Assembly: GCA_964036295.1 (NCBI GenBank)
Contig: OZ038463.1
Location: forward strand, 2,480,001 to 2,544,000
DNA: 64,000 nt
DNA from: Plumapathes pennacea
Taxonomy: Eukaryota; Cnidaria; Anthozoa; Antipatharia; Myriopathidae
Reading direction: 5' to 3'
Positions 21,555 to 43,303 of the stretch are shown one piece after another (within the stretch, counting starts at the first letter, position 1; each line of letters opens with the position of its first letter). A program made the translations under genes and the position numbers. The notes beneath the pieces were generated by a model. It searched no databases. It saw only the letters and a program-made list of their open reading frames with translations, and was not told the DNA's origin.

Positions 21555-23975
21555 CACCACGCATGCATGCTGTGGAGTAGCATGTTTTCGCTGTAGAGTC
21601 AGGTTTCTTTGAGAGTTCAGTCTATCGGGTGAATTGGCTTTTACAAAACACAAGGAATCTCTTCTAGTTCTGAAGGTATTCCAGCTAACTAAAGACTCGA
21701 AGTACTGCAGATATAAAACTAGATATGCACGCATATAGCAAGTAGGCCTATATACTTTGAATCGAGAACTACAAGCCAGCCTGCTAATCACGCCGTGACA
21801 ATTTCTTATTTGCTCAGCTTTACCTCATATATTCCTTGAAGGAACCGTAGCTGTCTACCAATAAATGTCGGTATGCATACACGTGAACAGTACACCAGCT
21901 TTAGGGCCGAACAATACACGATGCGTCAATGGGCCCATTGTTGTCTCTGTTTCAAAACGAGGCCCAAAGTTTCGCGCGGTCAAAAATCGAGAAATTTTCG
22001 TACGCAGTTTAGCTTGGGGTCACCTGAAGAGAAAGTTAGTTTTGATGGTACATTGGTATCTCAGAAACGACGCAGTATTCGGCGAAACTAAATAAATGTA
22101 AGTACAGTAGAACCCCGCTATATCGAACTCGGTTATCTCGAAATCCTCACAATCTCGAACAGAAGGAAACTGATCTTGGTAGAAAGTTGCCTTGGTAGAA
22201 CCCCGATATCTCGATCTATTTCTTGCTTCCCTTGAGAGTTCGAGATAGCAGGGTTCTACTGTACTTACAGTCAGTTACTGTATTCCTTGGGGAATTGTTA
22301 AGTGTCCGCTTAAACCTCGGAAGGACTCACGCCTGGTGATATTTTGCTTGCTGCATGTGTCAAGTAGAATTTACTCTGTTGGTAGTGATGGAAAACCTTA
22401 GTGTTGAATTGGTGGGCATTTATACCAAAGCTGTGCATATGCACAGTAAATGTAGAGAAATACTTGTCTTGTAGTCATATAGTGCCAGTCTATATCAAAG
22501 AGGCTTGATAAGTTAAACTTTGCACCAATACAGGTTAGAACTGTAGCTTCTGTTTATAGGCACTGTACTCATCTCTCCAAGTGAATCCTATTTCACAACA
22601 CATAGAGGAAGCATAAATTCAATCATTTGCGTACCTCTCTTGGATCATGAGCAGCTGGTATAATGTGATGTGGACAATTTTGTAGGCTGGAGTGGTAACA
22701 GCTTATTTAATTAGAACAAGAAAAAGGAAAAACCAGTTAAATTAACTGATGTGGGCAAGGTACCTTTTGAACGCTGGGCATTTCAGACAAGCACAGGGAA
22801 CACTTAGGCCTTAGATCTCTGGCCGAAATGCGCCGCTTTGGCAAAATGTACATAAAACAGACAGACTTGTAAAAGAGTCAGGCTGGAAAAAGTACTACTG
22901 TATCAAAATTAAAAAAAAAAAAAAAAAAGTGCATGGCTCTCAATGGGTGGCAACTCTAATGAATATTGCAAGATCCTCCTATTGACTGTCAGCCATCAAA
23001 AAAAAAAAATCTTTTCTGAATTAGACTCTTACTGAAACATTTGGGGGAGGGGCTCATCAAAAGAGTAGATTCAGTGTAATAATGGAAATGAAAAGGCAGC
23101 TCATATTTTTTATTTAACATTAAAACATGAACAACATCAACAGGGAATGTCTATGATTGCATGAAGTCGAGAGGGGCATTACTGCCAGAACTCACAACAA
23201 AACCATCTTGGGCTTGATTACTGCTTCCAATACTGGATGCTGGGCAAGTTCAGCTTGCAGTGCTCTCTCAGCTACTAGTTATCTATAATATATAGCAACT
23301 TTTTTTCTGCAAGTTATAGGCCCTTTGCAGTTGACCCTTGTGACTGAAAACTCATCAATCCAGGCTTTTTAAGTGTCAGAAATAAAAAAGAGCAAGAAAA
23401 AAATAATGATAAAAAGGCCAAAAAACAAACAAACAAAACAAAAAAGAAAAAAAATGCAAATTTTACACTCACAGCAATTTAAGATCATATTTGGCAAAAC
23501 TTTGAAATTACAAAATATTAAGGAGATTTTCATGGGAAAAGTTGCTGGTGAACAAAACCTTGCAACTGCAAAGGGGCCTATTTTGCTGACCACTACTGTA
23601 TGACTGGTAATTCTTGCAGGAATTAATGCTAAGTACCTATCATTATTTTGTTGCAATATTATTGTTGTTTGGTGAAACCAGTTCTCCCTGAAGAAACTTT
23701 TTCCTACAATTTTGGAAAGTGGACTTGCAGTTTATGTCAGTCATTTTCAAACAATTTCATTGGGTGTATCATCCACCTGACTTTTGCAATTCATTGTTTA
23801 CAAAGTTGCACTAGAAAGCAAGCAAATGAGAGTGGGGATGTCACTAATCTTCTACAGAAATTTAATTTTTGCAGGAGCTCTTCTCTGTGGATCACTGCAG
23901 AAAAAGTATGAAAGTTATCAGCCATATATGGTAGTCCCAAATTTTCCTTATGGGAGTCACTACAGCACTGTGATT
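21555..23975 (+). repeat. Dispersed repeat block C (copy 3 of 3)
   Basis: 21555–22090 parallels 535–1170 of block A and 17060–17690 of block B. 22965–23355 parallels 18160–18730 of block B. 23680–23975 parallels 1560–2010 of block A. The order is the same in all three, so the block is a mosaic copy of a common ancestor. Confidence 0.65.
22105..22261. mobile_element. Pogo/Tigger-like MITE with TA target duplication
   Basis: 157 bp. It begins CAGTAGAACCCCGCTATATC and ends with the near complement GAGATAGCAGGGTTCTACTG, flanked by TA on each side (22103–22104 and 22262–22263). The CAGTAGAACC...CTCG end is characteristic of pogo/Tigger-type elements. There is no coding capacity. Confidence 0.85.
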
Positions 23976-24134
23976 TAGCAAAAAGCAAAGTACTCAACTA
24001 CAACCTAACTCTAAGCTGCAACAGTTTTCACTTTTGCTATTTACAAGGAATTAATTGTGGTGGATACTGTCTTAGCTGTTCTGAGCCCCAAGGCTCCTAT
24101 TTACATTATTTTGATATAATCTGACACTAACAAG

Positions 24135-27100
24135 TTATGATTTGGTTTCCGTCTCAGTAGTCACGAGGTTTGGTACATGCTGTCTGATCCAGGGGTGGGC
24201 AAGCACTGCAACCAATGGCAGTCGCCTAGATGGATCCTTTTGTAGGAGCTGTAAAAATAACCAGCAGTTTTGAATCAACACAATATAGGCAGTTTGGGAT
24301 TGCTGTATTCCACAGCTCGAAACACGATTTGACTTGCATGATTGTATAATGTTTTTGCTAAAGGTGGCAAACTTCAAAACAAGTATTTGACTTTTAAAAC
24401 CTCTTTCTCCCTGGCATTGAAAAGATGAACAAAATTATGGCAAACATATTTTGTGACTTTCCGAGGTTTGGGGGCTGCAAATTACAAACCATGGTGGTAG
24501 TATAGCTAAAATACCCAGTTTGAGCTGTGCTCTCCAAGAGCACTTCTTGATTATGTTCAGTAGTTAGCAGTTTGCACAGTATACACAGATGGCCACTGCA
24601 ACATTTCAAGGGACTTACTTTGCTGATAAGGTCTTTCGCTCCAGAAGACACATAGGGTGGAAACGTGAGTTGGACCTGCATGGACATTATGAAGACAACA
24701 ATATGTTGGCTTTTTGAAATAAAAGCTTGACTCATCCACTATTTTCTCATGGATGATTGATGGAATTGTGACACACGAAAGATGACCAATATATTGCAAA
24801 GGAATGTTCCTGAGCGACCACCTCCTTTAGGTGACTGCGACCACCTTTGAGACTGTTTGAGTTTTCCTATTGTTTCTTTTTTTTAAACCTCCTGTAAGTG
24901 ACCACTCTGCTCTCAAAAAGCAATTTTTTTGAGCAAGGACTAACTTCCTTGCAGAAGCCTGACCTGCCAAAACACTAATATATGTAATGTAACAAGCAAC
25001 AGGAAACAAGGTTGATTTATTAAAAGTTAAGGTGTTATTCACTCGCTTAAAGGCAACCACTTAAAGGCTGAACAAAAGGTGGTCGCTTACAGGAGGGGGT
25101 ACTTATTGTAAATTTAGGTGGGAGTGTGCCTTACCCTGTAATAAAATTATCAGATCAAAGAGCCAACATCATTCTACACCTATTTCAGACTAAAATGCTT
25201 GAATATTACCACTGCAGTTTCAGGGGGCACATACCCATATGGCTTTATATACATCTGGGTTATTTATTTTATGCATATAAGTATCATTGAGAAGTTTCAT
25301 TAAATTCAGCAGTCACAAATTGCATTCTTACCCTTGAAATTCTCTGATATGTCTCTTGGTGTCCTTGTGCTTCAAAAGGTGGTTTTCCAACCAGAAATTC
25401 ATAACAAAGCACTCCCAAGCTCCAAAGGTCAACCTAAGAAAGAGGGTTAAAGTTTCATAAGACCTTCAATGGACGTTTTTTTTTTTTTTTTTTGTAAAAA
25501 GAACAACAACAAAAACACACCAAAAAAAAAACAAAAACAACATAAATTATATTATTTACCTTTTCATCATGCGTTTGCCCATTGATCATTTCAGGGGGAA
25601 GGTAGTCAAGTGTGCCACAGAGAGTGGTTCGTCTGTTTTGTAAAAAGAAACAAAGGCTTAAATATGAAAAGCTTTAAGCAGAGCCATAAGAATAAATAAA
25701 ACTATGCATGTTCTTTCTCTTCTTATAGTGTCGCTTTTTATTGCACTACAAACCTGGAGGAAGGTGCATGGACTGACCAACCAAAGTCTGCAATTTTTAG
25801 TTCGCCCTGGGAAATATACAAGATTGGTCAATGGGGTAACAACAAGCACATACCATATATAGTAAAACAGCCAAGTATTATCATACTACCCTTTATCATG
25901 GTTTGGTATTTTGATTACAGCTAGATTGCACCAAGATATAAAAGAATAAAAATACCGAAAAAGAGAACACTGAAGTATAAATCAATTACTCTTACTCTGA
26001 GGCCAAGCAGCAAATTCTCTGGTTTGATGTCCCTGTGAATTACTTTCTTTGAATGACAGTATTTGAGTGCACTAGCCAGTTGGGCAATATACTGAAAATA
26101 ACAAGAAAAAACAAACAAACAAACAAACAATATATTAATTTATAAAAATTGGTGGTACTAGCCTTGCAACCTGCAGGACACAAATGTTATCTTGGAACGA
26201 ACACAAAATTTGTGTAATGTATACCATACATTACATTACATTCCATCAATCCTGCTCCAACCTGTAGATTCAGTTGTTCTGTTAATAAATGATAAAGTTA
26301 CTCACTGTAGCTGATCGCTTTTCATCAAATCTTGTTTCCTTTGTGAGTTCCTTGTAGAGTTCTCCATGGGGAGCAAATTCCAAAATTAAGTACACTCTGG
26401 TCGAATCGTGGAAGTAGCCATACAAACGCAGAATATGGTCATGCCTGACAATGACATAATACAGTCAACTCTGACACCATGTATTAGGCACACAAAAACA
26501 ATATACTAGCCAATAAAATGTATTGTGTTATATATCAAGCCCCCTACCTCAAATGTGACTGGATCTCAATTTCTCGTCTGAGTTGGTATTCAACATTGCT
26601 CTTTTGAAGTTGCGACTTAAACAAAACCTGCAAAATGTTTGATAATGGCCTTAACCCCTGATCAATGATTTTATTCACATATAACTATTGCATTCAATGA
26701 TAATCATTTCATAGGAGTAACGCCCTGTTTACATGGAAGGAAGTTGACCCTCCTAGGGAGGACATCCTCCTTCAAGGGTCACTCTTCTCTATTGAAATTC
26801 CTTGTTCTGTTTACATGATAGGTAGGGTCACCCTAGGAGGAGGGTTACTCTATCTCCTTGCTAGGGTAACCCTCCCAGCAGGAATCAACTCTTGGCCATG
26901 TAAATGCTTGAGGTAGGGTTACCCTTCCAGGGGGATTAAACTTAGCGGTGACTTTCAAAGGCTTTGCTAGATAGCCCTACTTGGCATGTAAAGGGGGGCT
27001 ATCTTCTGACCCTACTAAGAATGTCCCTTCTGGGAAGGTCACCCTCCCATATAAACGGGGCCTAAGACAAAAAGAAGTTGCATCTAAATTTGTGATTGTA

Positions 27101-28778
27101 GCATGGAGAAAATGACGCTGACAACAATTATATCTTGCTATACGGCTGCCAATACATTGTCCAGGTAAGATTTAATAGGCCTCCTATCTTTGGAGGTAAC
27201 TTTGTATTTAAGTCAGAGCTCAACATTAAGGTTTTAGGTTGGTTGCCCTTGGGACTGTAGATTGACTTTAAGCAATTGGATGTTACATAATTTCTGGTTG
27301 CCCGGCCCTGAATTTGCCTGCCCCACCAAATTTTTTGATTACCTTGGCATAGCGGGCAAAATTTTTCTCAAAGTACAACATTAAGCCATTATAAAAAGGA
27401 ACTGATCATTATAAAAATAAAAACTTACCTTCAGTGCCACTATAAATTTGTTTTTCTTTTCCCTTGCCAGGTAAACATTTCCAAACTTTCCTGTAGTAGT
27501 ATTTACAAAACTGAGTGTGGGTACAAAGAATTCGCTCGAACAGCATTCTTTATAACCTTTTTCAAAAACCGATGTATTGGTACCTGTAGTAGCCCAATTT
27601 AATGTAAGGCTGTCGGTCACAAACAAAAGAACCTCATGCCTTCTCTTTATCTTGTGCTCTCACATTCATGTCCTAGTGAACTCTAGCCTTTAGAAGAGGA
27701 TGCCCCCCCCCTCACTACATGACTATATTCTGATATAAATGCCTTAAAGAAATCATATTTTCAAGAGTTTGAATGAAAGGTTCACCACAAGGTGATCAGT
27801 TTGATGCACCACAGGCTACTCGATTAGCCCATGCCTGCATCCCAATCAGCATTAGGTTAGTAGAAATTTTATTTAGGCAGGGTAGCCCATTCAGGTACGA
27901 GGCTGGTATCCAGAGGGGCCCTAAATGAATTCTTACCTGTTCCAAGTGGCTTACCAATGTCAAAGTCATCCAATGACCATCTCTTCCTAAAAAATGTCAT
28001 AAATGGTGTTTACTAAGTATGCAGTATGAAAAGCAGTTGTATAACATAAAGCAGAACTTTGGATTGGACTTGAACTGCATAAGAAATTTATCTGCCCGTG
28101 CTACAAAGTAAAGTGATCGATTAAAGTATGATTGTTCGATCGTTATGATATATAGTTTTAGTCGGCCTTTTCCAACTGCATGAATCATAGCCTGCGAGCA
28201 GGAGGCTCTGCTAGCAGGGTCATAAATCATTGCTAATTATCATGAACCTTCATGATCAGACGTTTGCAGCCATTCTTCAACGTTCTGAAAAGTACCTTCC
28301 CGATTTTGATTCCTTTTTGTCACCGCTTGTGCCTCCTCTGTCTGAGGTTGGTTTCGGATCTTTACTTTCCTTTTTGGATCTCTGAGGTTCCTGTGCTGCA
28401 GCACGATTCTGTCGCTCGAGGGTCTCTTTCAAAACAACACGTTGAGGTAGTGAAGTACCGAGTCCAGTCGAGGTTACTGGTTTTAAAAATGCCTGCATGG
28501 TCAACGGACAAAATGAATAAAGTGTAATAAAACATTTCATGTAAGACTGGGAAAAACTTCAAAGTTTATAAAACACTTTGCTGAATTATAGCAGTTTCTC
28601 ATAAAGCAAAGCACTCAGAAAATGTGATAGCGCTGTTTCTGATTTACCATCGCTAAATTAGCAACTGTTGGTTCAAAATAATCAAAGGTAAAGAAAGCTT
28701 CATCTTACTCACCCTTGGTTTTTCATATGTCGTCCTGGATTTGCTATTTTCCTTTCCAGATAACTCCATCTGTCGGAC
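24135..28778 (-). CDS. AURK: Aurora kinase (mitotic Ser/Thr kinase), complete
   Basis: Twelve coding exons give 359 residues: 28713–28769 (exon begins 28778 with 5' UTR), 28296–28492, 27937–27986, 27429–27490, 26548–26627, 26306–26444, 25996–26091, 25754–25806, 25560–25632, 25332–25433, 24619–24675 and 24135–24248. All phases join. Kinase landmarks: glycine loop [11 protein letters not shown], Lys122 in [12 protein letters not shown] with Asp216, DFG at 234–236, activation loop [10 protein letters not shown] with Thr248 at the Aurora-A T288 position, and C-terminal [14 protein letters not shown] box at residues 6–8 and an RLPLVAVL (RxxL) element near the C-terminus suggest APC/C-controlled turnover, as known for Aurora A. 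YGYFHD and [10 protein letters not shown] are Aurora-A-like, while [10 protein letters not shown] is Aurora-B-like, so paralogy cannot be fixed by eye. It acts at spindle poles and/or chromosomes in mitosis. Confidence 0.95.
25080..25262. repeat. GGGGGTACT-type MITE copy in an Aurora intron
   Basis: GGAGGGGGTACTTATTG, then GGTGGGAGTGTGCC, and at the far end GGGGCACATACCCATATGG match the elements at 38814–39054 and 42034–42388. The right terminal C run is degraded. It sits in the intron between the exons ending at 25332 and beginning at 24675. Confidence 0.55.
26722..27062. repeat. MITE in an Aurora intron, ends GCCCTGTTTACATGG
   Basis: The left end is GCCCTGTTTACATGGAAGG and the right end CCCTCCCATATAAACGGGGC, imperfect inverted repeats. 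The interior is made of alternating AGGGTNACCCT-like and CCTAGGAGG motifs. It lies in the 800 bp intron between 26627 and 27429. Confidence 0.7.
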
Positions 28779-30365
28779 CTGTAAAATAATCGAGTTCGTT
28801 GGAACGTCGGAGGATGTCTGATTTCGTACGAAGGAAATAGGCAAAACTTGCCTTGTTCTCCAGCGAGGCAACTGGATTCTTTGACATTTTGCTTGACATA
28901 CCTACTTCTCGGGATACTGCGAAGAAATCAGAGAAATGTACGCAGCAATCGTCCGCAATGCAAGAGAACTTTCTCTGCAGATGGCGTGCTTCTTCTTCAC
29001 TGGGGGGTGTTCAAAATCCGTGCGTTGGACATGCACACCTCTGATTGGCTGATTGGATATCCACCCATACAAAGAAAGGTGCGCTGGTTCCCAGACTGTT
29101 CGCAGCCCATTACGTCATGAGCTGATAAATTTTGCTAATGCAGGCAAGATTTCGTTTTGTTAAAAAAATTAAAAAAAAAAAAAAAAACGTGCCACAGCGT
29201 GTACGAAAAGGCAAGGTTTTAGTACGATATATAACAGCTTTTTTGACCAATGAATTGATGTCCTCCTTGGTAGTCATCTCGTAATGTGACTGAGGCTACT
29301 TCACTCTAATCCGTTTTTCGTTTGTAAACAAATACTTTTATGTGCGTTTTTGCTTTCCGTTCACACTACCGGAGGTTAATATTCCCCGCCCGTTTGAAAA
29401 CCGGAGGTTAACATTCCCCGCCCCTCCGTGGTTGTGGTCAAAATGCCCATCCCAGGGACAAAAGTAGCCTGCATTTGAACAAAAAAACGTCCACAAAAAC
29501 CGCACACAACTGACTCGGCACCCCTATGAATTGCCAATACGATTTTACTTTGGCCATCCGTCCTTACCAACCCTTTAAAATACCGAAAGGTTTCGTTTTT
29601 CTATTAATAAGAGACTACTTTCGCGCGGAGCCTCCCGTATAGCCGATCACAAGGAGTGTCCTCTCCAAACCCCCTCACCGGGCAAATGCCGACAAAACTG
29701 CGACGACAATATTGATCGTGTCGGTGTGGTGGAGTCCTCTTCATTTTCTATATTACGATTGTTTGATCAGGGAGCCGGTCCGTACGATTATTTTGTGTAT
29801 TGTATTTCCTAATCGAAATATGCGCCCAGGGCGCTTACTCGAGGAAATACAGTATTTAGTGACGACCACATCCAACCCAGATTCTCCAGATCTTACTGGA
29901 GAAACAGCGTAAATGCAAACTACATCATCTTCAGAACCTAATTCAATTTCACGTTTCACGAAGGCATACTTTAATAAGCCAAATGTTTGTACAGTCAACT
30001 TTCTCTAAGCGGACACGACTACTTTTTAATTTTTTATATCTATGTTTTAAGTTACGTGAATGCAAATTATGTAATGACTAGGGAACTATCGATCTTACTT
30101 TTACTTGTCACTGTTATTAGGCTTTAGCAATATCTGATGGTATCATGCAAATAAAGCTATTGCTTTGAACTAAAGCGGACACCTCTCTTTGATCCTTGCC
30201 GACTTTCACTTGTTTCTTGGGCGGACACTAAATCTAGTCCCAAGGGTATCCGCCATAGAGAGTTACATTTTTACGCAAAACAGCCCTTGCTTGTGACAAC
30301 ATATATATGGCCATGCCGATACTTTGATACTTCCCGCTGATTTTCGCACAGTTGGAAGCTTGTCC
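28779..30365. other. Intergenic between Aurora 5' end and GALNS 3' end
   Basis: The Aurora promoter and a non-coding first exon should lie in about 28790–29100, because the first coding exon starts at an acceptor, but neither could be fixed. An A run at 29160–29186 and a tandem pair of ACCGGAGGTTAA...ATTCCCCGCCC units (29369 and 29400) follow. A MITE spans 29991–30269. The GALNS 3' UTR probably enters from the right. No further gene is seen. Confidence 0.5.
29991..30269. repeat. MITE with CTCTNNGCGGAYAC ends
   Basis: The left end is CAACTTTCTCTAAGCGGACA and the right end GTATCCGCCATAGAGAGTTAC, imperfect inverted repeats. An internal copy of the motif (GGGCGGACACTAAAT) occurs near 30220. No coding capacity. 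Confidence 0.6.
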
Positions 30366-40437
<10,072 letters not shown>

Positions 40438-40730
40438 CTTGCGGCTTTCAGCTGAGATGATTTGAGCGAGCCTGGGACACAGAAAGTCATTTGGAGGCAG
40501 GGTGGAGATTAGAGCGGTGGATTATAAGCTGTCTTGCCAAAAATCAACGTAAGAGACTCCTGTAGGTCAGAAGTCACTGCTGGTTAAATTTACTGAACGT
40601 ATGACAGGCGCATTGTAAATCAAGACAAAGTTTGGCTTGTTGGCGGTATGAACGTGGGGGTGGTAGAGGGGGATTTATAGGTTAGAAAGTACATAATATG
40701 AAGGTTTACGTGACGTACCTAACAGACGAC
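40438..40730. promoter_or_regulatory. Shared upstream region of GALNS and TRAPPC2L
   Basis: 293 bp separate the two divergent start codons. Both 5' UTRs and both promoters, or one bidirectional promoter, must lie here unless further non-coding exons exist. No TATA box or other element is called with confidence. Confidence 0.6.
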
Positions 40731-43303
40731 ATGGCGGTGTGTGTCGCTGTGATAGGAAAAGAGGTTTGGTGTTTTATGCTCTTACTTGGTGTTCGATCGA
40801 GCATTTATCGTATTTATTATGAACGTTTAAACCATGAATACTAAGAGTATTTGCTTTATAATAGAACTACCCTCTTTTTCTTCGCACGGTGGTTCCCGAG
40901 GAAGAGTTGAAGTTTCACTACACGGTTCACACATCCTTGGATGTGGTGGAGGAAAAAGGTGAACTCTTATGTTGTCCGTGTCGTCATATAAAGCTTGATT
41001 CATACTCAGTGAAGATTTATTTATGTACGACAGCAAGAACAACGAGTATTATCAATTAATTGATAAGTCCAGAATGTAATAGTCCCGATGGCTTTAATAT
41101 GGTACTTTGCGAAACCAAACGATGTGAAACGAAACGGGCACTTTGAAAAATAGAATATTGAGACTTGTGCTTATTGATGTACCTTATGAATTCCAAAACC
41201 TTCCAGTCGGTAATTCGAAGGCAAAGATTAAACTGGCTTGTAGGTTGTTGTTTGCAATACTATTTTTAATACATCGTTGGACACTAATCTTTATGGTGTG
41301 ATTCTTTTGTTTAGTTTCATCATTGACCAAGAGTTCTAATGATCCCCGTGAACTTTACCTTGGCCTTCTGTACCCTACTGAAGACTACAAAGTGTATCCT
41401 TTGAGGAAAAGAAATTTTGTTAGTCATTACTTGATGCTTCCTTCTACGGATCTTCTGCAGGATCTTGGTATAGTTTATATTTATGTGCTTACAGATGTAC
41501 AGCCAACTCCCTATTAACGAAGACTCTCTAGGACAGCATTTCTAAGATGGGTTAATGGAGCAGGTCCCAATTAAACTGACTTACATACAGGATAGGGGGG
41601 GAGTGGTAACTGTATTGTCCCTGAATCATTCTGGCCGATTCACTAATTTATTGCCCTCCTTCACTTGAAATTATCTCAGATATGGATATGTAACTAACAC
41701 CAAGATCAAGTTTGTTGTTGTAGTGGAGTCAGCCAACACCTCACTTAGAGACAATGAAATCAGAACTGTGAGTATGTATAATAAAAACATGCCATTCCTT
41801 ACCTGGAGACCATGTTCACAAAAGTAATATAACCCCTACTAGCGGGAGCCCCCAGTCCATAAATTATGGTGGTCAGATTTCTTTTCTTTTTTTTTTTTTT
41901 TTTTCCTTTCCTTTTTCCTGTTTGAAGTCCATTTTTGAGCATCTTGAATGCAGTTTACAGTGTCAAAGTGCGAACTTCTCTGTAGTGTGTGTACCACTTG
42001 ACCACACCACTTGGCAATCGACAGACATCAAAATCCTGGGGGGGGGGGGGTACTCAATAGGAATTTGGGTAGGGGTGTTCCGCCGACTCTATAAAACCCT
42101 GACCCTATTCAAGACACAAAAATGGAAATTTTGCTACCCTGTCTAAGACAAAGTGCTCTAATTGGATACCCTGTTCAAGACTGGATGCACGAAAAAATGG
42201 CGAGTGCAAAAAAATGTGGTTGAGGGGGGAGGGGAAGAGGAGAAAATCTTCAGAAAATAACCCTGTTTAAGACACGAAAATGTAAAATTTGATACCCTGT
42301 TTAAGACAGAAGACCCTGAAAATGATACCCTATCGGGCGGAACATACCTATATAGGAAATATATGGGAGTACCCCCCCCCTCCTGGGATCAAAATATCCC
42401 TGTTTTTCAGCATCAGCCCCATAACCATTAACCTGACAGCTCAAATTCTCTGTCTAACATCATTTCAAATTTCTGAGAGAATAGTCGTCAGCACATAAGA
42501 GGCCAATATTATATTGTACTCTCTTTCCCTTCTGAGTGTCCGCCATCTTGGAATTTCTTATGATGAGGAGCCCTGGGAAAGAGTGTTACACTCAGACAGA
42601 CGGACAGACAGACTTAGCGTGTATATAGATGTTTATAGTATTTTGTTCAAATGTGTTTACTTAAATTACTAGTGATCTTGAAACTTTTGAGTGTTGGACA
42701 ATATAAAAAATAATGTACCAATGTGAGATCTGTTGATGTACAGCAAGTGTTTGACCAATACGCTGTCAAGTGTCAAGTGTATGATTTCAAAGGCTGAATG
42801 TTTAGTGGTAATTATATGGTTACATGTCTTTCATATCAGTCTTACACTAACAGTGTTTCCTCTGTCCTTTGTTTTAACAGATGTTCCGCAAGCTCCATGT
42901 TGCCTACACAGACATGTTTTGTAATCCATTTTATAACCCTGGGGAAAATATCACCTCAAGGTAAGGTGAACTACACCAAAGCTGAGTAAAGTCATGGCAC
43001 ATGACTGTTATTTTGTGATTGCATTGCATGTGATTGGCTCAAGGAACTTGCTGAACATGCTGTTACGATAATATTAGGAGTGCCCAGGCTTATAACACCT
43101 AATACTCTTTCAAAAACCATTCTGGGATCAAAATGGAGACTCAATGTATATACCTCTACTAAAACTTTATATCTTGTATTTGTATCTTCAATCATGGGGG
43201 CCCTGGTCAAAAACAAAGAAGATTTTTGCTATCATCAGATTGCCATATTTTATTCCCCAGGGAGTTTGGAAAAACAGTTCTTGGCATGATGAAGCAAGAC
43301 TGA
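40731..43303 (+). CDS. TRAPPC2L: TRAPP complex subunit 2-like protein, complete
   Basis: Six exons join in phase to 138 residues (human 140): 40731–40763, 40865–40958, 41315–41393, 41680–41767, 42881–42960 and 43261–43303. It is a longin/SNARE-like subunit of the TRAPP tethering complexes, which act in ER–Golgi and Golgi vesicle transport and Rab activation. Matches to the family include [15 protein letters not shown] at the N-terminus, [51 protein letters not shown], and [13 protein letters not shown] near the C-terminus. Human has VDQRELYLG where this protein has [10 protein letters not shown]. The start is the first ATG after the divergent GALNS promoter region. A possible AATAAA signal is at 43549–43554. 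Confidence 0.95.
42034..42388. mobile_element. GGGGGTACTC-type MITE in TRAPPC2L intron 4
   Basis: The left end is ATCCTGG followed by a G run and TACTC. The right end is GGGAGTACC followed by a C run and TCCTGGGAT, so the ends are inverted repeats. The interior repeats ACCCTGTTTAAGACA-like words. It shares its design with 38814–39054 and 25080–25262. Confidence 0.75.

Larger units (their letters stand above)
20216..24134. other. Intergenic, no gene recognised
   Basis: About 3.9 kb between the RibD-like gene and the Aurora stop codon. It contains block C (21555–23975), the pogo-like MITE at 22105–22261 and A-rich low complexity at about 23385–23455. A GGTGGTGTTACACTGG motif near 20840, typical of a MITE end, has no partner seen. 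Short open frames do not resemble any family I know. Confidence 0.5.
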
